Assembly (NCBI RefSeq): GCF_020622065.1
Contig: NZ_JAHRYQ010000002.1
Coordinates: forward strand, 170,232 to 234,231
DNA length: 64,000 bases
Reading direction: 5' to 3'
From: Geothrix sp.
Lineage (GTDB): Bacteria; Acidobacteriota; Holophagae; Holophagales; Holophagaceae
The notes beneath the pieces are model-generated. The model made no database searches and had not been told where the DNA came from. It was given only the letters and a program-made list of their open reading frames with translations. A program made the translations under genes and the position numbers. Shown here in pieces: positions 25,123 to 33,907 of the stretch (its first letter is position 1; each line of letters opens with the position of its first letter).

Positions 25123-25856
25123 GGTGGTTTTCCCGCAGCGAGCTGCTGCTTGGCGAGGCGGCGCTGGAGCGGCTGCGCGGTGCGCGTGTGACGGTGTTCG
25201 GCCTGGGCGGCGTGGGGTCCTTCGCGGTGGAGGCCCTGGCCCGGGCGGGCGTGGGTCACCTGCGGCTGGTGGATCACGATGTGGTGGGTCCCAGCAACCT
25301 CAACCGCCAGCTCATCGCCCTGCGCTCCACCCTCGGCCAACCCAAGGCCGAGGTCGCCGCGGCCCGCGTGCGCGACATCAACCCCGATTGCGCCGTGGAA
25401 CCTCGGGTGACCTTCATCCACACGGACACGCTTCCGGACCTGCTCACGCCCCGGCCCGAGGTCATGGTCGATGCCATTGATTCCATGACCTGCAAGGTGG
25501 CGCTCATGCGCACCGCCCACGAGCAGGGCATCCCCATCATCACGGCCATGGGGGCCGGAGGGCGCACGGACAGCAGCCGGCTGTTCGTGGGCGATCTCAG
25601 CGAGACCCGTCTCTGCCCCCTGGCCGCACGGGTCCGCAAAGAGCTGCGGAAAGTGGGCATCACGCAGGGCATCCGCTGCGTCTATTCCCTGGAGCCCGCC
25701 GACAACAAGCGCCCCGCCAACCCCATCGACATCGAGCCCCACCGCGGGCCGGGGCGGCAACGCCGCCCCGTGGGCACCATCTCGTACATGCCCGGCATCG
25801 TGGGGCTGAAGGTGGCCGAGGAAGTGCTGCGGCTCCTGCTCGAGGGGCGTTCCTAG
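25119..25856 (+). CDS. tcdA: tRNA threonylcarbamoyladenosine dehydratase TcdA
   Basis: A 245-residue E1-like enzyme that cyclises t6A37 to ct6A in tRNAs using ATP. ThiF-type Rossmann motif VTVFGLGGVGSFAVEALARAGVG (GxGxxG), then LVDHDVVGPSNLNRQ with the conserved Asp, Asn and Arg, VDAIDSMTCKVAL, and GAGGRTDSSRLFVGDLSETRLCPLARxxR-like text characteristic of TcdA/YgdL. Ends in GTISYMPGIVGLKVAEEVL. AAGGAG lies eight bases before the ATG, within the end of the TatD gene. Its stop overlaps that of the facing kinase gene by four bases (CTAG). Confidence 0.93.
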   Translation: MRWFSRSELLLGEAALERLRGARVTVFGLGGVGSFAVEALARAGVGHLRLVDHDVVGPSNLNRQLIALRSTLGQPKAEVAAARVRDINPDCAVEPRVTFIHTDTLPDLLTPRPEVMVDAIDSMTCKVALMRTAHEQGIPIITAMGAGGRTDSSRLFVGDLSETRLCPLAARVRKELRKVGITQGIRCVYSLEPADNKRPANPIDIEPHRGPGRQRRPVGTISYMPGIVGLKVAEEVLRLLLEGRS

Positions 25857-27493
25857 GCCTTTTCCATCGCCTCCCGGAGGACGGTCTGGAACTGGCTACT
25901 CTGATAGGGCTTCGGAAGAAACCCGGCCAGCCCCCGGCCGAGGAAGTCCGCGAGGACATCCTGCTCGTTGTAGCCGCTCGAGAGCACCACGGGGACCTGC
26001 GGATCCACCGCGTGCATGTGTTGGAAAGCCTGGCGCCCATCCATGTGGGGCATGGTCAGGTCCATCAGGACCACCGTGATCTCCGCGTGGCGCAGCTCAA
26101 ACATCGACACGGCCTCCTGTCCATCCGCCGCTTCCAGCACCTGGAACCCCAGCGACTCGGCAAGTTCCCGCGCCACGGCCCGGGCGCTGGGTTCGTCATC
26201 CACCAGCAGCAGGAGGCCATGGCCCCGCCAACCCGCCCCCTGCTGACGGGGAAGGCCCAGACCTGCCCCAAGCGCCAAAGCGGGGAGGAAGAGCTTGAAG
26301 ACCGTGCCCCGCCCCAGCTCGCTGTAGACCTTGAGGCTGCCGTGGTGGCTCCGGAGAATGCCCAGCATGGCGGACAGGCCCAGTCCGCGGCCGGTGAACT
26401 TGGTGGTGAAGAAGGGATCGAAGATCCGCTCCCGCACTTCCGGCGTCATGCCGCAGCCGGTATCACTCACCTCCAGCGTCACATAGGTCCCATCGGCCAA
26501 GGGCAGGCCGGGAAGCAGGCCTCCATGGGTGGCCTCGTCCACCGCCTGCACGCCGGTCCGCACCGTGATGAGCCCGCTGGTCTCCTCGCCGATGGCCTCC
26601 GACGCGTTGGTGACGAGGTTCATCACCAGCTGCTGGATCTGCGAGGGATCGGCGGCCAGGTAGGGCAGCCCCGGGGCGAGGTCGTACCGGACCACCGCTT
26701 TCTTGGAAATGGAGACGGTGAGGAGCTGGGTCATCTCCACCACCAGGCGGTTCAGGTCCACTTCGATCATCTGCAGGCGGCCCTTCCCGGCGTAGGCCAG
26801 CAACTGCCGCGTCAGATCGGCGGCCCGGAGCGTGGCCTGCTCGACCTGGTTCAGGTAGGGCAGCGCCGGGCTCTCCGGCGGAAGCTGCATGGCACCCAGG
26901 TTCGCGTTGCCCAGGATGGCGGTGAGCAGGTTGTTGAAATCATGGGCGATGCCTCCGGCGAGCACTCCGAGGCTTTCCAGCTTCTGGGACTGCCGCAGGA
27001 CATCCTCCGCGTCCTTGCGCTGAGTGATGTCCGCCCGGATGGTCACGAACCGTGCGGGTTTCCCGTCGTCATCGAGGAAGGGCACGATGGTGGTGTCCAC
27101 CCAGTAGAAACGGCCGTCCTTGGCCTTGTTGCGGATCTCCCCCTTCCAGATCTTTCCCGCCAGGATCGTCTTCCAGAGTTGGGTCATGAAGGTTTTGGGG
27201 TGGTGGCCCGAGTTGATGATGCGGTGGTCCTGGCCCAGCAGTTCCTCGCGGGAGTACTTCGAGATGTCGCAGAACTTCTCGTTCACATAGGTGATCCGGC
27301 CGCGGGCATCGGTGACGGCCACGATCGCGTGCTCATCCAGGGCCCGCTTGAAGTCCTCCAGTTCGCGGAGGGCTTGCGCCATGCGCCGGAGGGGCCGGCC
27401 GGGCCGCCCGGGAGCCTCGTCTCCCCCCGGTGCGTCGTCCTTGTTCCCCTGCCGAAGCGTCACGGATTGCTCTCTTTCCAGGTTCAGGGTCAT
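25853..27493 (-). CDS. Soluble PAS-containing hybrid histidine kinase with C-terminal receiver
   Basis: A 546-residue signalling protein with no membrane helix, so it senses an internal cue. Order: Pro/Gly-rich leader, PAS domain (about 45-165; [19 protein letters not shown]), HisKA with phospho-acceptor H184 in [12 protein letters not shown], HATPase ([32 protein letters not shown]), then a receiver (about 425-540) with [10 protein letters not shown], phosphate acceptor D478 in [12 protein letters not shown] and FLPKPY. This layout is common for kinases that relay onward to an HPt protein or act as phosphate sinks; no DNA-binding partner is adjacent. Convergent overlap with tcdA. A possible own promoter is noted at 27508-27535. 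Confidence 0.9.
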   Translation of the reverse strand: MTLNLEREQSVTLRQGNKDDAPGGDEAPGRPGRPLRRMAQALRELEDFKRALDEHAIVAVTDARGRITYVNEKFCDISKYSREELLGQDHRIINSGHHPKTFMTQLWKTILAGKIWKGEIRNKAKDGRFYWVDTTIVPFLDDDGKPARFVTIRADITQRKDAEDVLRQSQKLESLGVLAGGIAHDFNNLLTAILGNANLGAMQLPPESPALPYLNQVEQATLRAADLTRQLLAYAGKGRLQMIEVDLNRLVVEMTQLLTVSISKKAVVRYDLAPGLPYLAADPSQIQQLVMNLVTNASEAIGEETSGLITVRTGVQAVDEATHGGLLPGLPLADGTYVTLEVSDTGCGMTPEVRERIFDPFFTTKFTGRGLGLSAMLGILRSHHGSLKVYSELGRGTVFKLFLPALALGAGLGLPRQQGAGWRGHGLLLLVDDEPSARAVARELAESLGFQVLEAADGQEAVSMFELRHAEITVVLMDLTMPHMDGRQAFQHMHAVDPQVPVVLSSGYNEQDVLADFLGRGLAGFLPKPYQSSQFQTVLREAMEKA

Positions 27494-27507
27494 CCGGAAC
27501 AGGACTC

Positions 27508-27535
27508 AGTATAGATATTCACCTCCCTCGAACAA
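27508..27535 (-). promoter_or_regulatory. Candidate promoter of the hybrid kinase gene
   Basis: Reading on the minus strand: TTGTTC (27535-27530), 16-base spacer, TATACT (27513-27508), in an unusually AT-rich 130-base gap, 15 bases before the ATG. The -10 is 5 of 6, the -35 only 3 of 6. The sequence also holds a CCTCC / GGAGG dyad across the -35. Confidence 0.4.
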
Positions 27536-27623
27536 GGAGGGATCCAAAAACTGTGAAAACAAATAAATTGAGGCGGGTAGACGCTGCCCAGAGGCCACCA
27601 TTCCGCCGCCCGGCCAGGAAGGC

Positions 27624-29249
27624 TCAGTGGCCGGTTGGCGCGCCGTACTCCGCGTAAGTCCCCTGGAAGTCCTCGATGCCGTCGTCGGTGAGGTGCCAGA
27701 TGCGGGTGGCCACCTCGTCGATGATGTCCTCGTCGTGGGTCACGAAGAGGATGGTGCCTTCGTAGCGCTGGAGCGCGTCGTTCAGGGCGATGACCGCTTC
27801 CAGGTCCAGGTGGTTGGTGGGTTCGTCCAGCACCAGGATGTTGGGTTTCTGCAGCATGAGCTTGCAGAACAGCAGCCGGCAGGATTCGCCGCCGCTGAGG
27901 ACATCGGTCATCTTGTTGCCTTCCTCGCCCCGGAAGAGCATCTGGCCCATGACGCCGCGGATCTGCTCCTTGGTGGCTTCGGGATCGAACTGGTGCAGCC
28001 AGGTGACCAGCTCGTAGCCCTTGGGGATGCTCTCGGCGAAGTCCTGGGAGAAGTAGCCCACATTGGCCTCGTGGCCCCACTTCACCTCGCCGCCGTCCAG
28101 CTTCAGGCCCAGCTCCGTCACCTGGGGTGCGTTGGCCAGCAGCGCGTTCAGCAGCGTGGTCTTGCCGATGCCGTTGCGGCCCATGACGGCCACTTTTTCG
28201 CCCCGCTGCACCATGGCCGAGAAGCCCTTGATCACTTCGTGGCGGCCTCCCGTCCCATCCTTGCTGGTGTCATAGCCTTTCTTCACCCCCTCGAATTCCA
28301 GCGCGTAGCGGCCGCCGGGCTTGCCGAGGTTGAACTTGATGAAGGGGCGCTGGATGTTGCTGCGGGCCAGGTCGCTGGGCTGGAGGCGTTCCACCTCCTT
28401 GCGCCGGCTGTTCACCTGGCTGCTGCGGGTGCCCGCGGCGAAGCGCTGGATGAACTCGTTCAACTGGGCGATCTTCTTCTCGCGCTGGGCGTTGTCTGAT
28501 TCAATGCGTGAGCGCACCTGGATCTTGGCCATGACCATGTCGTCGTAGCCGCCGGTGTACTGGATGATCGTCTGATAGTCGATGTCGGCGATGTGGGTGC
28601 AGACATTGTTCAGGAAGTGCCGGTCGTGGGAGATCACCACCACCGTGCCTTTGTAGCGGTCCAGAAATTCCTCCAGCCAGTGGATGGAGTCGAGGTCCAG
28701 GTGGTTGGTGGGCTCGTCCAGCAGCAGGGCCTCGGGATTGCCGAAGAGGGCCTGGGACAACAGCACGCGCACCTTCTGGCCGCCCTGCAGCTCGCCCATC
28801 TTGCGCTCATGCAGGGACTCGGGGATGCCCAGGCCGTCCAGCAGCACGGCCGCGTCGGCCTCGGCCGTGTAGCCATCCTCGTCAGCCACCACCCCCTCGA
28901 GTTCGGCCACGCGCATGCCGTCCTCATCCGTCATCTCCGCCTTCTCGTAGATGGCGTCCCGCTCCTGCAGCGCCTTCCAGAGGCCCGCATTGCCCATGAT
29001 CACCGTGTCGATGACCCGGAACTGGTCGAAGGCGAACTGGTCCTGGCGAAGGATGCCCATCTTGCGGGGGCGGATCACATTCCCGGTCTGCTGCTCCAGT
29101 TCGCCCGCGAGGATCTTCATGAAGGTGGACTTGCCCGCCCCGTTGGGCCCGGTCAAGCCATAGCGCCGCCCCGGGTTGAAGGTCGTGGTGACATCCTCGA
29201 ACAGGATCTTCGCGCCGTAGCGCATGGTGACATTCTGCACTGCAAGCAT
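27624..29249 (-). CDS. ybiT: ABC-F family ATPase, YbiT type
   Basis: A 541-residue cytosolic twin-ATPase ABC-F protein, thought to act at the ribosomal E site. First domain: MLAVQNVTMRYGAK start, Walker A GPNGAGKST, LRQDQFAFD (a YbiT hallmark), a modified signature LQGGQKVRVLL, Walker B LLLDEPTNHLD. Arm/linker region with RSRIESDNAQREKKIAQLNEF. Second domain: GRNGIGKTT, VLSGGESCR, LVLDEPTNHLD. ATG 29249 is chosen from GGGAG five bases upstream and by comparison with E. coli YbiT, which starts MLSVSNVTMQFGAK; the longer open frame is spurious. The first signature has Gln for Ser (LQGGQ). Confidence 0.92.
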   Translation of the reverse strand: MLAVQNVTMRYGAKILFEDVTTTFNPGRRYGLTGPNGAGKSTFMKILAGELEQQTGNVIRPRKMGILRQDQFAFDQFRVIDTVIMGNAGLWKALQERDAIYEKAEMTDEDGMRVAELEGVVADEDGYTAEADAAVLLDGLGIPESLHERKMGELQGGQKVRVLLSQALFGNPEALLLDEPTNHLDLDSIHWLEEFLDRYKGTVVVISHDRHFLNNVCTHIADIDYQTIIQYTGGYDDMVMAKIQVRSRIESDNAQREKKIAQLNEFIQRFAAGTRSSQVNSRRKEVERLQPSDLARSNIQRPFIKFNLGKPGGRYALEFEGVKKGYDTSKDGTGGRHEVIKGFSAMVQRGEKVAVMGRNGIGKTTLLNALLANAPQVTELGLKLDGGEVKWGHEANVGYFSQDFAESIPKGYELVTWLHQFDPEATKEQIRGVMGQMLFRGEEGNKMTDVLSGGESCRLLFCKLMLQKPNILVLDEPTNHLDLEAVIALNDALQRYEGTILFVTHDEDIIDEVATRIWHLTDDGIEDFQGTYAEYGAPTGH

Positions 29250-29396
29250 GGAGACTCCCGAACCGGTGATTGTAGCGCGGGGACAGGCGTTCTCCGAGGA
29301 GGGATCTCCGTCGGAGGTCCCCCGAGAGAAGAGCCACTCCGAAGCCGCAGGGATCCTTGCCTGCCCCGGCCCGTCAAAAAAAAGGAGCGGGCCGCC

Positions 29397-29435
29397 TTGA
29401 CACATACACTTTCATTCGTAGACTTTCCGGTGTAA
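29397..29435 (+). promoter_or_regulatory. Promoter of the blaI-like/M56 operon with an overlapping dyad
   Basis: Perfect -35 TTGACA (29397-29402), 16-base spacer, TAGACT (29419-29424). ATACAC (29404-29409) and GTGTAA (29430-29435) form a near-perfect inverted pair that brackets the -10. BlaI/MecI proteins bind dyads with TACA/TGTA cores over their own promoters, so this is a plausible autoregulatory operator, though its half-sites are unusually far apart. Confidence 0.6.
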
Positions 29436-29449
29436 CCCCAGGAACCCCC

Positions 29450-29836
29450 ATGCGCCACCCCCTGAACCGCCCCACGGATGTGGAACTCTCCATCCTCCGC
29501 GCCCTCTGGGGCCTCGGCCCTGCCACCGTGCGGCAGGTCCATGAGGTGCTGACCTCGGACCGCGACCTGGCCTACACGGCCGTGCTGAAGATGATGCAGA
29601 CCATGGTGGACAAGGGCTTGCTGCTCCGGGACGAATCGGGCCGCTCCCACATCTACCGGCCTTCCCAGGCCCGGGAGCACACCCTGAAGCACCTCGTGGA
29701 CGACCTGCTGGAGCGGGCCTTCGGAGGGAGCGCCCTGGATCTGCTCGCCACCACCCTGTCGAGCCGCAAGCTGGGTTCCAGCGAGCGCGAGGAGATCGCC
29801 CAGCTGCTGGCCAAGGCCAAGGAGAAGCGGCCATGA
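29450..29836 (+). CDS. BlaI/MecI/CopY-family transcriptional repressor
   Basis: A 128-residue winged-helix repressor. Typical text: RPTDVELSILRALWGLGPATVRQVHEVL, YTAVLKMMQTMVDKGLLLRDESGRSHIYRPSQ (helix-turn-helix and wing), then a helical dimerisation half with HLVDDLLERAFGGSALDLLATTL. In known systems such repressors are cleaved or released when the partner M56 membrane protease senses a signal. The partner gene follows with an ATGA overlap. ATG 29450 matches the usual N-terminus and follows AGGA; the longer open frame is spurious. Confidence 0.92.
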   Translation: MRHPLNRPTDVELSILRALWGLGPATVRQVHEVLTSDRDLAYTAVLKMMQTMVDKGLLLRDESGRSHIYRPSQAREHTLKHLVDDLLERAFGGSALDLLATTLSSRKLGSSEREEIAQLLAKAKEKRP

Positions 29837-32457
29837 TCCCCCTGCTCGAATCCCCCGCGGCCCAGCGCCTCGCCTGGACCCTGCTCCACTTCCTCTGGCA
29901 GGGCGCCCTGCTGGGCTTGGCGGCCTGGGCAACCTTCGCGCTCCTCCGCCACCGGCGCCCGCAGCTCCGCTACCTGGTGGGATGCGCCTTCCTGCTGGCT
30001 TGTCTCGGAAGCGCGATCCTCACCTACGGACTGCTGGCCCCGCCCCTCCAGGCTGCGGGCCAGCCCATGAATCTCGCCACTGTCGCCCCCGGGGTGCTGG
30101 ACACCCCGACCGGACCCATCGCCCTGCCGGAAGCCGCTGTCTCGGGGGCCGCCCTTCCCTGGCACGCTCGCCTGCAACCGTACCTGCCCTGGATCCTGGC
30201 CGCCTGGGCTGCCGGCGTCCTCATCCTCAGCCTGCGGGCCGCGGGGGGGTGGCTCTGGCTGCGCCGTCTGAAGGCCGCGGCCACGCCCATGACCGAACCC
30301 GAGTGGCTGGAGCGCCTGGTCCGCAACGCAGGCCTGCGCCGCGCGGTGCGCTTTCTCGAGTCGGCCCGCGTGCTCACGCCCATGTGCATGGGGCTGCTCC
30401 GTCCCGTGGTCCTCCTGCCCCTGGGCTTCTTCGCGAACCTGGATCCTCTGGCCGCCGAGGCGGTGCTGGCCCACGAACTCGCCCACATCAAGCGCCTGGA
30501 TGGCCTCGTCAACGGCCTCCAGTGCGTGATCGAGGTGCTCTTCTTCTTCCACCCCGCCGTGTGGTGGATCTCCCGCCGGATCCGGACCGAACGGGAACAC
30601 TGCTGTGACGATGCCGCCGTCTTGGCCTGCGGAGACGCCGTCTTCTATGCCGAAACCCTGAGCCGCCTCGATGAATTCCGCGACCGGCCCCCGTCCCTGG
30701 CGCTCCGCGCCAGAGGAGGCAACCTCATGGAACGCCTGCGCCGCCTGCTCCTCGCCGACCCACCCCAGCTGCGCTTCGCCACGCCCAGCCTACTCCTCGC
30801 CGCCGCCCTCGCCCTGGTCTCATCACTGCCCGCCCAGGCGGAAAAACTCGAAACCGTCCTGACTCGGATCGAGGAGATCGTATCCCATCAGCCCGTTGCG
30901 GCCCCAATGCCGGCGGAGATTCCCCACGATCCCTTTGCCTCGAACCCAGGGGTCATCCCATCCTTCGGTTCCATAACGCTTCCTGGAACAGCAGGACCTG
31001 CCGGCACCCTTCCGATCGCACAGGAGCCAGTGATGACGCCCTCCTCGACTCCAGCGAGTGCTGAGTCGGGCCCCGGCCTCACACAGCCGCCTGTCAAGGA
31101 GACCTTCTATCCCACGCCCACCCAGGCCCACCCTGCGCCCATGGCCATTCCGATGGTCGACGCGGAGAGCCTGTCCATCCTGCCGGGAATGAGAGTCCGG
31201 ACCTTCCAGGCACCCCCTTGCCCAGTCCTCATCAAGGTCACATCGCCCAGATGGTCAACGAAGGGCTTTGCGGTGCAGGTGCCCGGCCGGTCTCTGGCCA
31301 GGGCCACCCTCCGGAGCGAGTCGAGCGTGGCCTACTTACAGGTCAGGGCCCTCAACAAGTGGGGCGCCCCGCTCGAAGGCAGCCGCCAAGGCCTCGGAAC
31401 CCCGGAGGCTTCTTTCCTCAACACCAGTGACGCATCCACGATCGTCTGCTTTGTCGTATCCGCGAATCCCGGATACCCGGGGGACGGGAAGATCGAGATT
31501 CTGCTGACCACCGCGCCTTGGTCCCCTGCCGCCACGCCTTCACCGGAATCCCAATCTGCGCCAGTCCAGGGCTCCGCTCCGAAGGCAGCTCCCGCCCTCG
31601 CCCCAGCCTCAATCCCGGTCTTCCAGGCCAGGGACCTCGACATCGTTCCGGGCCTCGCCATCCGGACCCTCAAGGTCCCCCAGTATCCGGCGGTCATCGT
31701 GGATGAGCTGCTCACCTGGCCCAACAAGGGCTACGCCGTCGATGTCCCTGGCCACACCACCGTCTCGCTCCGCATCACCTGCGAATCGGGAGAAGCCTAT
31801 TTCCGGGTGGGCGTGGCGGACAAGTGGGGGAACCCGCTGCGGGGCATGAAGGGTTCCATGGGGACACCCTGGGCGTCGTTCGCCAATGATTCCGAACAGC
31901 CCGTCTCCGTCATCTTCTTCGTCCGGACCACCAAGGGGTATCCGGGCAATGGGAAGATCCGCGTCCATGTGGCGGCGGCGCTCGCCCCCCGGGTGGCCGC
32001 GCCCCGGGCCCCCGAGACAGGGTCCAGCCAAGGGGCCGCAGGCAAGCCCTCCCTGGAAGAGGCCCACCAGCTCGTCCAGCGCCTCGCCGAGAGGACCTCC
32101 TGGGGCGCGACCTCGAATGTCCTGATCCTGAAGATCGGGGAAGCCACCCGGTGGAACGGCGCATTCACCGATCATTTCCCGAAGAAGGAGGAGGAGAGGA
32201 AGGCGCCGGTCATCCAGGGCATTCCCGATCTGGAAGGCTGGGAAATCACCTTCCGCCCTGAACCGATCGACGAGCAGAAGGCCTCCTCATCCCCCCGCTC
32301 GTCCTACACCGTCCTCGTGGACAAGGACCGCGTGATCCACTGGCGGACGGCGTATCCCTGGCAGCGTCCTAACGAAACCCTGCCTGAGGTCAACCGGGTA
32401 AACCAGTTTGGGGCCCGGCCCTCGCCCCCACCGCCCCCACCGCCACCCCGGCCTTGA
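29833..32457 (+). CDS. M56 (BlaR1/MecR1-type) membrane metalloprotease with a duplicated unknown domain
   Basis: An 874-residue protein. N-terminal membrane helices (about 10-38, 45-70, 115-135), the zinc motif HELAH (H214-H218), ERHCCDDA-like EREHCCDDAAV (about 255) and a further helix near residues 315-335 after the protease part. BlaR1 carries a beta-lactam-binding domain outside; this protein has none (no SxxK/SxN/KTG set). Instead it has two copies of a ~118-residue domain at 445-563 and 601-717 (LSILPGMRVRTFQ / LDIVPGLAIRTLK; NKWGAPLEG / DKWGNPLRG; GYPGDGKIEI / GYPGNGKIRV). A last domain (about 745-850) and a poly-Pro end follow. Probably the sensor-protease for the BlaI-like repressor; the signal is unknown. 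Confidence 0.88.
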   Translation: MIPLLESPAAQRLAWTLLHFLWQGALLGLAAWATFALLRHRRPQLRYLVGCAFLLACLGSAILTYGLLAPPLQAAGQPMNLATVAPGVLDTPTGPIALPEAAVSGAALPWHARLQPYLPWILAAWAAGVLILSLRAAGGWLWLRRLKAAATPMTEPEWLERLVRNAGLRRAVRFLESARVLTPMCMGLLRPVVLLPLGFFANLDPLAAEAVLAHELAHIKRLDGLVNGLQCVIEVLFFFHPAVWWISRRIRTEREHCCDDAAVLACGDAVFYAETLSRLDEFRDRPPSLALRARGGNLMERLRRLLLADPPQLRFATPSLLLAAALALVSSLPAQAEKLETVLTRIEEIVSHQPVAAPMPAEIPHDPFASNPGVIPSFGSITLPGTAGPAGTLPIAQEPVMTPSSTPASAESGPGLTQPPVKETFYPTPTQAHPAPMAIPMVDAESLSILPGMRVRTFQAPPCPVLIKVTSPRWSTKGFAVQVPGRSLARATLRSESSVAYLQVRALNKWGAPLEGSRQGLGTPEASFLNTSDASTIVCFVVSANPGYPGDGKIEILLTTAPWSPAATPSPESQSAPVQGSAPKAAPALAPASIPVFQARDLDIVPGLAIRTLKVPQYPAVIVDELLTWPNKGYAVDVPGHTTVSLRITCESGEAYFRVGVADKWGNPLRGMKGSMGTPWASFANDSEQPVSVIFFVRTTKGYPGNGKIRVHVAAALAPRVAAPRAPETGSSQGAAGKPSLEEAHQLVQRLAERTSWGATSNVLILKIGEATRWNGAFTDHFPKKEEERKAPVIQGIPDLEGWEITFRPEPIDEQKASSSPRSSYTVLVDKDRVIHWRTAYPWQRPNETLPEVNRVNQFGARPSPPPPPPPPRP

Positions 32458-32466
32458 TCCCGAACA

Positions 32467-32500
32467 GGAAACGGCGCCCATCCGGGCGCCGTTTCCTTCT
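32467..32500. terminator. Rho-independent terminator between M56 gene and ssb
   Basis: Perfect 13-base arms GGAAACGGCGCCC-ATCC-GGGCGCCGTTTCC followed by TTCT, ten bases after the M56 stop. It can serve both the M56 operon and ssb, which converge here. Confidence 0.85.
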
Positions 32501-32521
32501 GCAAAGACCGACGGTCGAGAT

Positions 32522-32989
32522 CTAGAACGGAATGTCGTCATCGGGGAAGCTGCCGCCACCCGCCGGGCTGGGGGCGCCGTGATCCTCGAAGTCCTGGGAA
32601 CCGCCGCCCGAGGCGCGGCCACCGTAGCCGCCGGAATCGCGGGTGCCGCCATCCTCCATGCGGCCAAGCATGACGAAGTTGTCGCAGCGGATGTCGCAGG
32701 CGGTCTTCTTCACGCCGGCCTGGTCGGTGTATTCGCGGTACTGGATGCGGCCCTCGATCATCACCTGCTTGCCCTTGCGCAGGTACTTCTCGGCGATCTC
32801 GGCCTGCTTGCCCCACACGACGATGTTGTGCCACTCGGTCTTGCTTTGCTTCTCACCCGCCTGGTTCTTCCAGGTTTCCGTGGTGGCCACGGAGAACCGG
32901 GCGACGCTCTGCCCCGAGGGGGTGGCCTTCAGCTCGGGATCGCGCCCGAGGTTGCCGATGAGCAGCACTTTGTTCAAGGATCCGGACAT
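32522..32989 (-). CDS. ssb: Single-stranded DNA-binding protein
   Basis: A 155-residue SSB. OB fold at residues 1-110: SLNKVLLIGNLGRDPELKATPSG, ATTETWKNQAGEKQSKTEWHNIVVWGKQAEIAEKYLRKG. A Gly/Ser-rich disordered linker leads to the acidic tip PDDDIPF, which docks repair and replication partners. ATG 32989 has AGGAGG five bases upstream; the longer open frame (to 33028) is not used. Stand-alone gene, divergent from the amidotransferase. Confidence 0.96.
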   Translation of the reverse strand: MSGSLNKVLLIGNLGRDPELKATPSGQSVARFSVATTETWKNQAGEKQSKTEWHNIVVWGKQAEIAEKYLRKGKQVMIEGRIQYREYTDQAGVKKTACDIRCDNFVMLGRMEDGGTRDSGGYGGRASGGGSQDFEDHGAPSPAGGGSFPDDDIPF

Positions 32990-33088
32990 GTGTCCTCCTT
33001 CATGTATCGGCGGAGCTCTCCGCCTCACCGTCGACTCAGACCATCTGAGGGGGTGGTAGGGTAATCACCATTCCCCTGGGGCCCTTCC

Positions 33089-33823
33089 ATGTCAAGCATT
33101 CTGGTGAGCTGCAAAAACAAGTCCGGCGCCGAGAAGCATTACCTTCCGGCCATAGCGGCCGCGGGTTGGACAGGCCCCACCCTCCTGGTGGCTCCCGGCG
33201 ACCCCCTGCCGGACTTGGCGGGTGTCTCGGGCCTGCTGCTCACCGGGGGGGCCGACATCCATCCCCGGCACTGGGACGCCGCTGAGGCCGTGCATCGCAA
33301 GGCCGAGGTGGATGAAGACCGTGACGCCTTCGAAGTCCCCCTCATCCGCGCGGCCTGGGACCGGAACCTGCCCATCCTCGGCATCTGCCGCGGCGAGCAG
33401 ATCCTCAATGTGGCCCTGGGCGGCAGCATGATCCAGGATGTGCCCGACCACTACGGCTGCGAGCCCTCGCGCCATCAGCACGGCACACCCGAGCATCCCG
33501 ACATGCACCACCGGGTGCAGCTGGCGCCGGGATCGCGCCTGCGGGCCCTGCTGGGCGAAGATGTGTTCCTGGTGAACAGCCGCCACCACCAGGCCGTCCG
33601 GCGCGTGGCGCCGCCCCTGGTGGCCGTGGGCTGGCATCTGGACACGGTGCATGCCGATACCGGCCCCCTCATCGAGGCCGTGGAAGCCATCGATCCCGGC
33701 CGCTGGGTCTTCGGCGTCCAGTGGCATCCCGAAAATCTCGTCGGCCTGAAGGGCCCCGCGGGCGATGCGGCCCGGGACCTCTTCACGGCATTCGTGCAGA
33801 TCGCAAGGCAGGGACGGGATTGA
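33089..33823 (+). CDS. Class I glutamine amidotransferase, gamma-glutamyl-GABA hydrolase (PuuD) type
   Basis: A 244-residue cytosolic hydrolase. GVSGLLLTGGADIHPRHW is the family's opening motif. The nucleophile elbow is LGICRGEQILNVALGG (Cys near residue 100), and the partner His/Glu are in FGVQWHPEN. Members cut gamma-glutamyl amides such as gamma-glutamyl-GABA; the natural substrate here is not shown. No polyamine-catabolism genes are adjacent. The ribosome site before ATG 33089 is weak. Confidence 0.87.
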   Translation: MSSILVSCKNKSGAEKHYLPAIAAAGWTGPTLLVAPGDPLPDLAGVSGLLLTGGADIHPRHWDAAEAVHRKAEVDEDRDAFEVPLIRAAWDRNLPILGICRGEQILNVALGGSMIQDVPDHYGCEPSRHQHGTPEHPDMHHRVQLAPGSRLRALLGEDVFLVNSRHHQAVRRVAPPLVAVGWHLDTVHADTGPLIEAVEAIDPGRWVFGVQWHPENLVGLKGPAGDAARDLFTAFVQIARQGRD

Positions 33824-33907
33824 CCGGATGAATGGTTGGATTGTCTTAGGTTCTGTCCATCCTTCTAGCTCTGCTCATCCTGTCTCCGCTTTCCCCCTGG
33901 AGTCCCC

